Shown here: one piece after another, positions 10,516 to 21,374 of the stretch
How the letters are laid out: every line of letters begins with the position of its first letter
How positions within the stretch are numbered: position 1 is the first letter of the stretch
Position numbers and translations under genes: made by a program
NCBI GenBank assembly: GCA_951394405.1
Contig: OX596334.1
Coordinates: 2,728,001 to 2,792,000, forward strand
Source of the DNA: Coprinellus micaceus
Taxonomy: Eukaryota > Basidiomycota > Agaricomycetes > Agaricales > Psathyrellaceae
Direction of reading: 5' to 3'
Length of the DNA: 64,000 bases
The notes under the pieces: generated by a model
Seen by the model: the letters and a program-made list of their open reading frames with translations, nothing else
Told to the model about the DNA's origin: nothing
Databases searched by the model: none

Positions 10516-12065
10516 ATGGATAGGTCTTCTGGATATGTGAGGCGCCGTTCTAACTCATCCCTCCCTATCCCCCGTCTCCCTCCGGAGCTCCTTGCCCAGA
10601 TAGTGGCCGCCAGTCTCACTTTCATGGAGCTGCACCTGGATGTCGCCGTCCACAATCGCGTTCATCCCCACCTTTGCCTTCCGCTCTCCCACGTCTCGAA
10701 TTCGTGGCGTCGCCCTCAGTTCCCCGGAGCTCTGGGGGCACATCCAGATCGAGATGGCGCCGAGCCCTCTGATACTGGAGTTTGTATGGAAGAATAGTAG
10801 CCCAATTCTTGTCGATCTAGAGTTCAGCAGGGTCTCTATCGACGGCGACCCGTGCTTCAAGGTAACTACCGCCATCTTCAAGATGGTCCGCACCGAACTA
10901 GGTCGCATCAGGTCGGTCCGCACCAGCTGCGAGATACCAGTTCTGAAGACCATTCTCATGGAAATGACCGGGCGCGCGGATGCACTTGAATGCTTGCAGA
11001 TAACCGGCTTGGGTCTTCATAGTAATACCCTCTTGTAGTGCTGCTGCGAGTTCGAGGTAGCTCGATCCCTTGGAACTCAACGAGCAATTTCTCTCGGGGG
11101 GTACACCCAATCTTCGACATTTCGAACCCATTGCAATCACCATCCCATGGGCTTCTCAGTTATTCAAACTCCCCTCACTCCCTCGCATTGGCTCATTGGA
11201 AGCCACACCCGGGCCTATTGACGAGCTCTTCGGATTTCTCAAGCAATCACCTCACTTGAACGGAAATCCATGTTCAGTATTCGCACGCACCCTGATGATC
11301 TGGAGGAGACGCAGGTCGTCACGCTATGCGGGAGCCCCATGGGGTCGTATGGACTTCTACGTGGTCGTCTTGGTGGGCCTCTTCGGAGCGAGAAATTTGT
11401 CAAGGAGACTTTTCCTGGGAGGCTGTAAAAGTGTGGATGAAGCACCGAGTTCACTGGCCCGATTACAGCAGCACATCGGGGAACCACGGCCCCGGTAGAC
11501 CCTCTATACAGTTCGATAAAAGGGAGGAATGGGTGCAATTAGGATGGGAAGAACCTTTCCGTTTGACCCTGCGGTCAGGTACGGTTTCCTGTGGTCACTC
11601 GATAATCTTCGGGTTGTTACCGTTGGGGCGTGCTGCCTCTCGCCCCAGATCCCTGATTAATTCTGGCCGATGCTTGGGCGCCTAAGAAACTTGGAGATCA
11701 TAAGGGCAGATGCATACATTTCAGGACCGTTTCTCAAGGAAGTAGGCACAGAGAGAGGCGCCTCACACTCATTCCCCTCACTTCGTGCAATCATCCTCAT
11801 TTGGCATGGGCCACCTCCCTCCGGGCCAGAGGCGGAAGCAGAGACCGAGTTGGATCTTCTGGTCGCGGACATATCGAGGGCCTTTGGCGATCGGGGCGGG
11901 CATATGTTAGATGAGTTCAAGCTCATTTTCTCTGTCCCGCTTGACGATGGGGAGATGGATGTGGTGGGTCGCTCGGTATTGAGGAAGCTCGATGACGACT
12001 TAATTGTTCAGAGGGTAGGGGCGTGGGACGGCCAACGGAGAGATATGTTGCACCCTCAACGATAG
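10516..12065 (+). pseudogene. F-box / LRR-like protein relic
   Basis: Starts MDRSSGYVRRRSNSS and then LPIPRLPPELLAQIV, the F-box. It continues HVSNSWR and, only after a one-base frame change near 10712, ALSSPELWGHIQIEM. The frame then stops at 11036. Homologous-looking text resumes in other frames: LSGGTPNLRHFE...IPWASQLF and IDELFGFLKQSPHL (about 11070-11270), then LGRLRNLEIIRADAY...LDEFKLIFS (11670-12065). This order matches the multi-copy F-box family of Agaricomycetes, whose products act as SCF ubiquitin-ligase substrate adaptors. No splice sites of usual size repair the frame changes, so I call it a pseudogene. A long-diverged gene with unusual introns is the alternative. Confidence 0.65.
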
Positions 12066-12917
12066 CAGCTAAGCTATCTACTTTAGATGAATCGCGAAAT
12101 GCACCGACAGGGTCGAGCCTGTTATGAATCGCACTAGAGCGAGTGCAGTTGAGACTCTCATAGTGCATATTCTCATCATGTATACCCCGCCAAAATAAGC
12201 CACAATGCATAAGGATTCCCCATGCACCAATGGCCAATTCTCCCTCAGATTGGGTCTCGTCGTGCATGGGTCTCCTACTGCATAGGGATCGTGATTTTAG
12301 ACTGGGAACCAACTCTATGCGGTATGAGAGTTTCGACTGTAGTGACGAGTCTAAAGGTGATTAGGCGCTGGTGCGAAACTCCATTAGACTCTGAGGAAGT
12401 CATTCCCTGCGAGGTAATGGTGGCCGACATTCATGTGTATTCCCTCTCCCTTTGACATACGACCTGGTGCCAAAGTAAGGGGGTGTCAGCACGACCAAAC
12501 GAGCCGCTCCTGCCAATGTGGTACGATTCATCCGCCAAGAAGGGACTAAATGACCTGCCAGGCAGCCTGAGGGCAGGAACACGTAGTGCTGTACGGATAG
12601 ATGGACGGTTAGGAGGTCCAAATGACAGCCCCGGATGAACGGAACGGACGAGAGCGTGGAAAGGCGCAATGCAAGGGGTGGAAGCGGCCTGTTTGGACAC
12701 CCCAGCTGTAAGGTACTCGACACAGTTCGCTCATTGGTATCGAGAATTTTCGAGGATGTGGAGGCACAATAAGAGAGAGCAATGAGCTAACTTCACGTGG
12801 AACGTTGAAACGCGTCGGCGCTTTTTGGTCGCCGCCAACACGAAATCGTATGATTGATGACCGGCGCTAAAAGGAACACTTAAATGTCGGATCCACTTCC
12901 TTCCTCCCAATCGAAAC
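12066..12917. other. Upstream region of lanosterol synthase
   Basis: No convincing coding frame. It directly precedes the ATG of the sterol-pathway gene and is presumably its promoter plus the tail of the F-box relic. I could not identify a sterol-response element. Confidence 0.45.
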
Positions 12918-15777
12918 ATGCCTCCCGTATCCTTTACTCCTCACCCTGTTGCTCGAGACTCTCCCGCGTGGGCCCCCCTTCAGGTCCCCCATGACCGCAG
13001 CCGGCCATTCACAGACTACACACGGTGGAGGCTCAAGGTCAGTGACGGTGGGCGCCACATTTGGCACTTCCTACAAACGGACGAGGAGGTAGCGGCATGG
13101 CCGCAGAACACGGTGGACAAGTATTGGTTGGGTTTGGAGACGGTGAGCATGTCGAATGGAGGAGTTTGCATGCCAAGTGCCTGATTCTTTCGCTAGGGGC
13201 TTCCGGCACTCCCGAAAGCAACGACGCCATACGAAGCAGCTCGGAATGGATATGAATTCTACCAACATCTACAGTCGGAAGACGGACACTGGTCGGGGGA
13301 GTATGGTGGACCCATGTTCCTTCTCCCTGGTGTCGTTATTGGAAGTTACATTTCCAACATGGGTTTCACTGTGCAAGAGCGGCTCGAGATGATTCGATAC
13401 CTCATGAACAAGGCCAACGAGGATGGAGGCTGGGGACTGTACGTGCGTTTCTCTGTCCTGAGCCCCGACGCGTCTAATCGCCACAAAGCCATATAGAAGG
13501 ACCCTCTACTGTCTTCGGTACCGGGATGAACTACGTTGCTATTCGACTACTGGGCATGGACGCCGAACATCCTGTTGCAGTCAAGGCGCGGAAACGGCTG
13601 CATGAATTGGGTACGAAAGTCTATAGGATGCTAGTCGGCGTTGGAGACTTATTCGGTATTATAGGTGGTGCAACTGGTATTCCAGCCTGGGGAAAATTCT
13701 GGTTCTCCCTGCTTGGTGTTTACGACTGGGCAGGGAATAATCCTGTTCCACCAGAGTTATGGTAAGCTTTCTGCCGTCCCACAAGCCGCTCCCTTTCTGA
13801 CAGCGGTTCAGGCTCTTACCTGACTGGATGCCTATCCACCCTCACAGGTGGTGGATCCACGTTCGGCAGGTCTTCCTGCCCATGAGCTACCTCTACGGCG
13901 TACGCTTCGTCATGCCAGAGAACGACATGGTTCTGAAATTGCGCGAGGTGAGTTTGGAACTGTGTAGTCTGGTTGTGACATTTCCACCTGACCGGCACTT
14001 TCCATAGGAATTATATTCTGAGGACTATTATAGGGTTCATTGGCCATCGCAGCGGAACAACATCGCCTCTGTCGATATCTACCATCCTCACACCAAGTTG
14101 TACGATGCCCTTTCCGAAGTCCTCAGCCTCTACGAGAACTGCTCTTTCCCGCCCTTGCGCCGTCGGGCCGTGGACTGCGCATACAAGCTCATCGTCTGGG
14201 AAGACGAGAATACTTCATACCAAGATCTGGCACCCGTGAACAAGATGTTCAATTTGGTGGCACGGTTCCATAGAGACGGTATTGAGAATAACTCTTGGCG
14301 GTTGCATGAGGTGAAACGGCGCGACTTCATGTGGATGGGGCCGCAAGGGATGATGGTATGCGGGACGAATGGGAGTCAGCTCTGGGACACTGGATTCATC
14401 ATCCAGGCGCTTGTGGAGACTGGACTCGCGACAGAAGATGTGAAGTATAGACCAAGTCTGCTGAAGGCTCTGGACTGGCTAGATAAATCGCAGATGCGAG
14501 ACAACCCCAGGCACTTCGAGAAGGCGTATAGACATCGGACGAAGGGCGCTTTCGGTTTCAGGTAAGAGCCGGTTCTCGTCCGATAACTTTCTCTAATCTA
14601 ACCACCCCTTTCCAGTACGCAGGAGCAGGGCTACACTGTTAGTGACTGCACTGGCGAAGGCATCAAGTCAGTTATGTATCTGCAAAACCACCTTGAGTCA
14701 GTCCCCGAGGCTTTTAAACGAGGAGTAGCGACCTCAATTCGTTTTCGTTCTCTAGCTTCACTCCTAAGCCCGTGCCTGAGGAACGTATCCAAGACGCGAT
14801 CGACACCATCCTTTCTCTGCAGAATGGCGATGGTGGGTTTGCCAGTTATGAGCTGATTCGTGCGGGTTCTTGGATGGAGCATCTGAACCCCGCAGAGGTC
14901 TTCGGTGAGCTCCTTCCTCTTGTGTCGTCAGCGCACCCACACCTGACCTACGGTCCCCGATGCAGGAAAAATTATGGTGGAGTATAATTACCCAGAGTGT
15001 ACGACTTCAGCCATCACGCCATTGGCTATCTTCCGCAAGCACTATCCCAACTACCGCACAACTGATATAGAGTAAGTTACATTGCTGCTCATCACAGGGA
15101 CTTCCAGTACTTACAGCAGCGCTTCCAGCCTCTCCATAAGACGCGCCGTTCAATACCTCCATGCTGCACAAACACCGGAAGGGGGCTGGATCGGTAACTG
15201 GGGTATCTGCTTTACCTACGCCGCGATGTTTGCGACAGAGAGCCTTGCGTTGGTTGGGGAGACCTATGCCACAAGCCCCTACTCCAAGAAGGCGTGTGAG
15301 TTCCTTATTTCGAAACAACGGGAGGACGGTGGGTGGGGCGAGAGCTATCAGGTATGTCGTTTTCCGGGGCCCGACGCAACACCTACTAACGGGGGACGCC
15401 CTTCACAGTCTTGCGAGAAGAACTGTTGGGTAGAGCATAAAAATACTCAAGTCGTGCAGTCATGTTGGGCAATTATGGCCCTCATGTATGCCAAGTATCC
15501 TCATATCGAGCCCCTCGAGAGGGGCGTCAGAATGGTCATGGACAGACAACTTCTCGTAAGTGCCTTTGTTCACTCATCTTCCCTACCCCTCACCAGTATT
15601 CGATTTGTTTAGGACGGCTCTTGGGCTCAAGAAGCCATCGAAGGCGTGTTCAACAAGAGCTGTGCGATCTCCTACCCCAACTTCAAGTTCTCGTTCCCTA
15701 TCTGGATGCTCGGAAAGGTCGATAAATACCTCGAGCAGTTGAGGGCAGGGAAGCTTCCAACGAACGGCCTTGCATAG
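12918..15777 (+). CDS. ERG7: Lanosterol synthase (oxidosqualene cyclase), ERG7
   Basis: Cyclises (S)-2,3-oxidosqualene to lanosterol in ergosterol biosynthesis; membrane-associated. Twelve exons sum to 2,259 nt, 752 aa, the normal family length. Visible landmarks: [51 protein letters not shown], the VSDCTGE catalytic block (Asp469), repeated QW motifs ([41 protein letters not shown]) and the C-terminal [16 protein letters not shown]...LGKV. Exons: 12918-13142, 13197-13438, 13489-13610, 13665-13761, 13812-13947, 14008-14561, 14616-14696, 14756-14904, 14966-15071, 15117-15351, 15409-15555, 15613-15777. The acceptor at 15116 is followed 3 nt later by another AG. The general-acid motif reads DCTGE where I expect DCTAE. 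Confidence 0.96.
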
Positions 15778-16283
15778 ATGGCCAGGCGCTTCCCTGGCTT
15801 GGATCTTTTACACAAATAAAAAAACGCCGTTGAACTACGAGGCTTATTCTGATATCCGTACTTCCAGTTTGAAGGACTTCTGCTACCTTTCGAACCCTGC
15901 CCACAGCGTGGGCCTCACGGAAGCGCTGTGGAATATTCAAGTACGTAGACGGAGGGTTCTGAGGAGGTCCGCTGGTGAGGGATCTGTGGAGGCTCTGACA
16001 GTGACCTATGAAGGCATACAAGCTGGAGAGCAAGTATTGTCATAACGGGGGTTGTCAAGGATACTGAGGATATCTGAACTGGGGCTTCCAGTCGATGTGT
16101 TGACAGAGAGCTAGTGGCCAGCTCGCGCCGGTGAACGAGGCCCTCGGGCAAGGCGGTAGTACCAGCATGGTTGGTTGACCGGGCCCAAGGTCGCCCGGAA
16201 ATCCAAGGCCTGGAGTAGCACGGCCGACTCGGAGCGCCAGCCTAGCGAGGATCGACAAAAAGCGCCAGACGCTGTCCCATGGG
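15778..16283. other. Convergent intergenic region
   Basis: Between the stops of ERG7 (+) and the thymine DNA glycosylase (-); expected to hold both 3' ends. No gene recognised. Confidence 0.5.
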
Positions 16284-17213
16284 TCACGCCGCCTCGAGGT
16301 CTCCTTTGCACACGGCTATCACGTCGCCCGTCTTGTACCCTCCACTCTGGATCTGACGGAGTAATTCCCTCACCACCTGGAATTGGTTGACCTTATCTTC
16401 TTTCCTGTAAGCTACAACCCTCCCAGACGTGCTCGACACCGCATACAATAGCGTCTCCGACACTCCGCGGGACTCCTCACCCTCCGTCTCGTAGACCAGC
16501 TTGAACGGCAACATCCCAGGCCCTCCTTTCCCTTTCTTTTTCCCCTTTCCCTTCTTCAAAGCGAGATAGGAAGAGACGGTGTCTGCGATGCCAACGCCGA
16601 CGAAGCATACAATTTTGGGCTTGTGGTAGGTTATCTTGGAGAGAAGGAGGGGGACGCTATCGCGCATTTCAGATAGGGTGAGTTCGGAGGCTTCGCGTGT
16701 CGGGCGCTGAACGAGGTTCGTCATGCCAAGGTTGAACTTCTCGGGGAGGGTGTGGTCCTCGCTTGGGTCGACGCGCCTATTCGTGAATCCAGCTTCGTGT
16801 AAGCAGCTCCAAAAGTGGTTGTTTGGATTGGCGAAGTGTCTCCCAGCTGAGGCTGATATCTGACCTGGGTTTATGCCACAGAATACCACATCGAGCCCAG
16901 GACCCAGATAGTCGTGCACATTTCTCGACTCTCTCCAACCCTCGTCCTTGGCCTTTTTGGTCCGCTTTGGGTGAGATTCGGTTCCTGGCCTGATCTCCGG
17001 TGATGATTCGAACTTGCGCTTGGTAGTACTACTCAGACTGGAGCGACGGGTGGAAGTGTGTGCGAACCCTTCGAGGAGCTTCGCGAAAGCTTTCCCAGAG
17101 TCTGGGTCAGGACGCGCGGACTCAGGGGTGCCTGCTTCTGAGGTGTTTGGGAAGGTAGAGCTGGAGTTATGGGATGACATCGTGGGTTGGGGATGAGCGC
17201 TCGTCTGTACCAT
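16284..17213 (-). CDS. G/T mismatch-specific thymine DNA glycosylase (TDG/Mug family)
   Basis: Intronless, 309 aa. A Ser/Pro-rich basic N-terminus (KRKFESSPEIRPG, KRTKKAKDEG) precedes the UDG-superfamily core. VHDYLGPGLDVVFCGINPGQ carries the GINPG motif, whose Asn activates the attacking water. NNHFWSCLHEAGFT and GMTNLVQRPTREASELT follow, then KIVCFVGVGIAD and the second active-site loop (AVSSTSGRVVAYR). The family removes T or U opposite G, starting base excision repair of deaminated cytosine or 5-methylcytosine; nuclear. The loop reads SSTSGR where human TDG has PSSSAR-like residues. Head-to-head with Vms1. Its presence suits a genome that shows CpG-to-TpG decay nearby, but that link is inference. 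Confidence 0.9.
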   Translation of the reverse strand: MVQTSAHPQPTMSSHNSSSTFPNTSEAGTPESARPDPDSGKAFAKLLEGFAHTSTRRSSLSSTTKRKFESSPEIRPGTESHPKRTKKAKDEGWRESRNVHDYLGPGLDVVFCGINPGQISASAGRHFANPNNHFWSCLHEAGFTNRRVDPSEDHTLPEKFNLGMTNLVQRPTREASELTLSEMRDSVPLLLSKITYHKPKIVCFVGVGIADTVSSYLALKKGKGKKKGKGGPGMLPFKLVYETEGEESRGVSETLLYAVSSTSGRVVAYRKEDKVNQFQVVRELLRQIQSGGYKTGDVIAVCKGDLEAA

Positions 17214-17440
17214 TTCAGTTCAAGTTGGCGCCCATTCTCACCGTCGGCAATCTCCGGGGCCATCATTTGTGTCATCACTGCCTCTTCGGTCCCTTGGGCT
17301 CTGAGTCGAGTCAGTCCACACCTTGTTGTGTACGTATCTCACTCAGGCCTCACTCGAGATGGCTCTTAATAAGCCGTAGATACCAATAGAAGAGGAAACC
17401 TCACCCTGCGTACCTTGAAGCTCTCCTCATCGACTGCATC
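17214..17440. promoter_or_regulatory. Shared divergent promoter, TDG / Vms1
   Basis: 227 bp separate the start codons of two divergently transcribed genes, so regulatory sites and both leaders must lie here. No specific factor site was identified. Confidence 0.6.
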
Positions 17441-19599
17441 ATGCAGACCTCGCAGTCATTCCACATTTTCGCCTTGCCCGAGGACCTCTTGGATTCTCTT
17501 ACACCTCGGAACCTGGTCAACAAGCCACGTACGAGGACACCATCCCCGGAGCCTTCTTTGTCTGCCGTCTCCAGCGGCCAACGTGCTTGCAATATATGCT
17601 TGGGAACGACCTTCAATGATGTCGACGAACAACGCAACCACTTCAAGTCGGATTGGCACAGATACAATGTCAAGATGAGGATGAGTGCGGGATCTGCTGT
17701 GACGGAAACAGCATTTGGACAGCTCGTCGAAGGTGCGTTCCCTGTTTCCTTATCTAAAGTGGGGGCTGAAGTCTTTGCTCTAGGCTTGGATGACTCGTTA
17801 TCAGGCTCCGCTTCTTCGTCGGACGATTCAGACGATTCAGACGATGCTGTAAACACCCTGGTAAAGAGGACAGGCCGTCTTAACCCCCGCTCCCCGTCAC
17901 CGGAGTCCTCTTCTCGATCGCCACTCGTGCCAATTATTTGGTTCCACTCCCCTCCGTCTACCCAGATCGGTGTCTACAGGACGATATTCCCTCTCCAAAC
18001 GGATACGAAAGACTACGCCAGAGAGCTCGCGGATCTTCAAGTACCGAAGCCGGGAGGGCGGACTTGGGCCATGTTCATGGTCGCGGGCGGTCACTTCGCT
18101 GGGGCGGTTGTCAGAGTGGGTCGAGATCCAGGTGAAGAGGACGAACAACCCGTCGGCAAGTCAAAGAAGCAAAGGAAGCCCAAGCCTGACAACGAGGTTC
18201 TCCTCCACAAGACATTCCACCGGTATACCAGTAAGCTCTCAGTTCTCCGTTTGCATGTAGTCGCCGATGTTGACCAACGCGCAAGCGCGTCGCAAGCAGG
18301 GTGGCTCTCAGTCAATAAACGATAACGCGAAGGGTCCTGCCAAGAGTGCAGGCGCTCTGCTGCGTCGTTATGGAGAGCAAGCCCTTCGAGACGTTAGTCG
18401 TGTGACTCTCTTTCTGATGCCTCTGGGCTCTGAACACCCTTCCTACAGGATATCCGGAATCTACTAGCCGATTGGGCGGATGACATCCACGACTGTGAGC
18501 GCATCTGGATACGCGCGTCGACGTCGAATCGGAGGATATTCCTCGACTATGAAGATGCTGTCATTCAGAAAGGCGACGAACGCTTGAGAACGTTCCCCTT
18601 CCCCACCCGACGCCCAGTGAGCCCATCCGTCCATTCGACTGAGAGTGAGGAACTAACCGATCCCTTCAACAGACACAATCAGAAATTTCTAGATGCCTCG
18701 CCGAGCTTACTCGAGTCAAAATGTCCCATTTCACGGAAGACCAGCTTCGAGATCAAGACGAAGCCTACCTAGCTTCCTTACCGAAACCGAAACCTACGCC
18801 CGCTCCTGCCGCACCTGTACCACCCCGCGAGAAGACAAAAGTACCCAAACCGAGCCCGGAGGAAGAAGCACTCCGCGAGAGGTGGTCACGCCTAGTCGAA
18901 ATGGTTAGCAAGGGTCGGGTAGATGCCTTGAAAGTGTTCTGGGAGCGCGAACGGACGACCTTCGGAACCATCGATGCGCCTATACCAGAGTGGGCAGGAG
19001 AGAAGGCGACCACGATACTACAGCTTGCGGCTCGGGGAGGACAGGTTGAGGTTGTTCAGTGGCTATTGGAGGAGGCACGTGCAGACCCCACCGTGACCAT
19101 TGGGCTGAGGGCAAATGAAAACATCGAGGAGAATGGATCGGAGGGGGACAGGGAGGATGCTGCATCTTCCTCGCAAGTGAAGGGGTCATTGCGCACAGCA
19201 TACGATCTGGCAAAATCTAAGGGGGTGCGAGATGTCTTCCGGCGTTGTGCCGCGTCGCATCTGGAGTGGTGGGACTGGCTCGGAGCGGGCCATGTTCCCA
19301 GCATCCTTTCGCATGACATGGAGGAAGAGCAGGATCAGAAGAAGAAGGTCCGCAGGAAGGGGTTGAAGGATAAGTTGAAGGAGCGGGAAGCCAAGGAGAA
19401 GGAGCTGCTGGTCGAGCTGCCTGTCAAAGCGAAGCCGATGAAGGATCAGGTTTCTGATGGGGGTCCACGCCGCCTTGGAGGTTCATCAGGGTCTGCTGAG
19501 GCCGCCGCAGGGCTAACACCAGAGATGAGAATGAAGCTGGAGCGTGAACGGAGAGCACGCGCGGCAGAAGCAAGGTTGATAGTGCTTGGTGGGAAGTAG
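17441..19599 (+). CDS. VMS1: Vms1/ANKZF1-type peptidyl-tRNA hydrolase (ribosome quality control)
   Basis: Exons 17441-17732, 17784-18230, 18286-18392, 18449-18616, 18673-19599 sum to 1,941 nt, 646 aa. Order of parts: a C2H2-like zinc finger (CNICLGTTFNDVDEQRNHFKSDWH, shown as CxxC then H...H); a VLRF1/eRF1-like domain with the GGSQ motif (RRKQGGSQSIND), whose Gln is needed for release activity in yeast; ankyrin-like repeats (TILQLAARGGQVEVVQWLL); a Lys/Glu coiled coil; and a C-terminal VCP-interacting motif RERRARAAEAR fitting R-x5-AA-x2-R. The family frees stalled nascent chains from tRNA on 60S subunits and recruits Cdc48/p97, also at mitochondria. All key motifs are intact. Tandem Ser/Asp codons (GACGATTCA repeats) near 17820 form a small imperfect repeat. 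Confidence 0.93.
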
Positions 19600-19756
19600 T
19601 TGATGCAGTGATATATTGAGTGTGGCATTTAAGCGCCCAGTTAAGATATTCGGTGAAACTATGCTCTGGGCTCTGATCTACATGATTGCATCATGACACA
19701 ATCTTGGGTGGCTGAATCCCCTTTCTGGTTCCTTTTCTGGAATAGGTCTTGCCACC

Positions 19757-21030
19757 GCACTGTGTGCATTTTCTACCAGTTTGTCCTTCAGGTGGGTATG
19801 GTGGTTTTTTCCAAATCCAATACCCTACAGATGTCATGATGTTGGGTCAGCACATGGACCTTGTACTGTAATCATGTTGCTGCTCTGGTTTGCACAGCAG
19901 CACCATTTTCATTGGGTTCAGCATTTAAACTGGTGCCCACCTGTGCTGAGGAAGCTGGGATCCCAGGGAAATTCACTCCTTAACTTTCTGGGAGATCTGA
20001 TCTTGTAGGGTCAATAAGGCTGCTCTGTTAATGATGTTCATCTGCAATTGCTGCTTTTCCAGTTGTTCCGAATTGCTGGTAAAGAGGATTCAGCCTTCAA
20101 GTTGACCCTATGAGTCATATCTATGGCATGCATATTGTAATGTGGTGGTTAGTCCTTGTTGCCACACTGCTCAAGGGCTTATTAATGTGAGAGTAGTCTA
20201 GTAGCTGCAATGCATTGTACTACACAGGTTATATTGCCTTGGACATTTTTATGTTCAAGTTTGTATCCTCTATTGTGCCATGGTGGTGGAGTGTCTGGTT
20301 GTCACATAGCACTGGGGGTAGTGGCTCTTTTATCATGTCTCTAGGACACACAGAGTATCATGCTCAGAATGTAGGTGGGAGAAGCAAGCATGGAATCTTT
20401 CTTGAAACTTGTGGGAGTATTGGTCATATAGTGGCACCTGAGGGAAGCACACACTGGGTCAATTCATGACTGAAACATGATTTGTGCATCCCTTACACAG
20501 GCCAAATGGATGAGAAGTTGAGAACACCCAATGAAAGCCTGAGGTGTGAAGTGAATTGTGATCACAACTTGATAAGTTCCAGCCCCACTTTGGGTAGTTT
20601 AGGGCTCATTTCACACACAGAACTTGTGGTATACTGATTCCATCCAGAACACAATACAGATTAAGGTGTTTCCCAAGGTAATTACAAGGTAGTTGCAGAA
20701 TAGCTATGCCATCACCACTGGGACTTGTAGGTCCATATATAACTTCATAGGTCCCTGAATCTCCTTAAAAGCTTTATCTTGAGTGTTACATTACCTTGTC
20801 AAGAGTCATACCATGTTGTGGGAGTGTCAATAGAAAGCAAGCATACTGTTTTAAGCCTGGAACCAAAGGGAAGCTCCAGAGTGTGGCATCACCACAAAGG
20901 ACTTAGGGAAGAAGGTTGTGGAAAGACAGCATTTGTGGTGAATGTCCTGCAGCATAAAAAAGCAATACCCCACCCATTCAGAGGCATACAGGATAGCCCA
21001 CCTTTAAATTGTATTTCTCAATGACCTATC
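19757..21030. other. CpG-depleted, decayed repeat-like block
   Basis: By eye this stretch of about 1.27 kb has one CpG (20069-20070), rich TG/CA and raised AT, while genes on both sides are CpG-rich. It contains no intact gene. A minus-strand trace around 19700-19830 reads WKKPPYPPEGQTGRKC then CxxCGGKTY and suggests an old mobile-element protein, but stops abound elsewhere. This is the expected look of a methylated transposon remnant after 5mC deamination. The TE family was not identified and no terminal repeats were found. 19600-19756 and 21031-21374 are spacer without a recognised gene. Confidence 0.65.
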
Positions 21031-21374
21031 CAAAACATGACGGGACGGAATCAGGCTTGTATGTGCTTGGTAATGTATATGTATATTTGGCAAGGGCCCC
21101 GATTGCCATGTGACAGTGCCTTGGCCATTTTGGGGCTATTTCTCCTCCCAACCGCTCCCCGACCCCCCCTTTCACAACCCCTGAGGCATCTTTCATCTTT
21201 TCTACACTGTCAAGAGCTGGAAAACACACTCCTTAGCGGATTCCGACTCACACGCCAGCACAACAAGCACCTTGAGTAGTTGTTGGCACTCTGCTACACG
21301 CTCTTTTGCTGTTGCTGGCGTTGCAGGACAATCTGCTCCTGGTTATATCTGTCTTCACGCTAGCTGTGCTGTGG

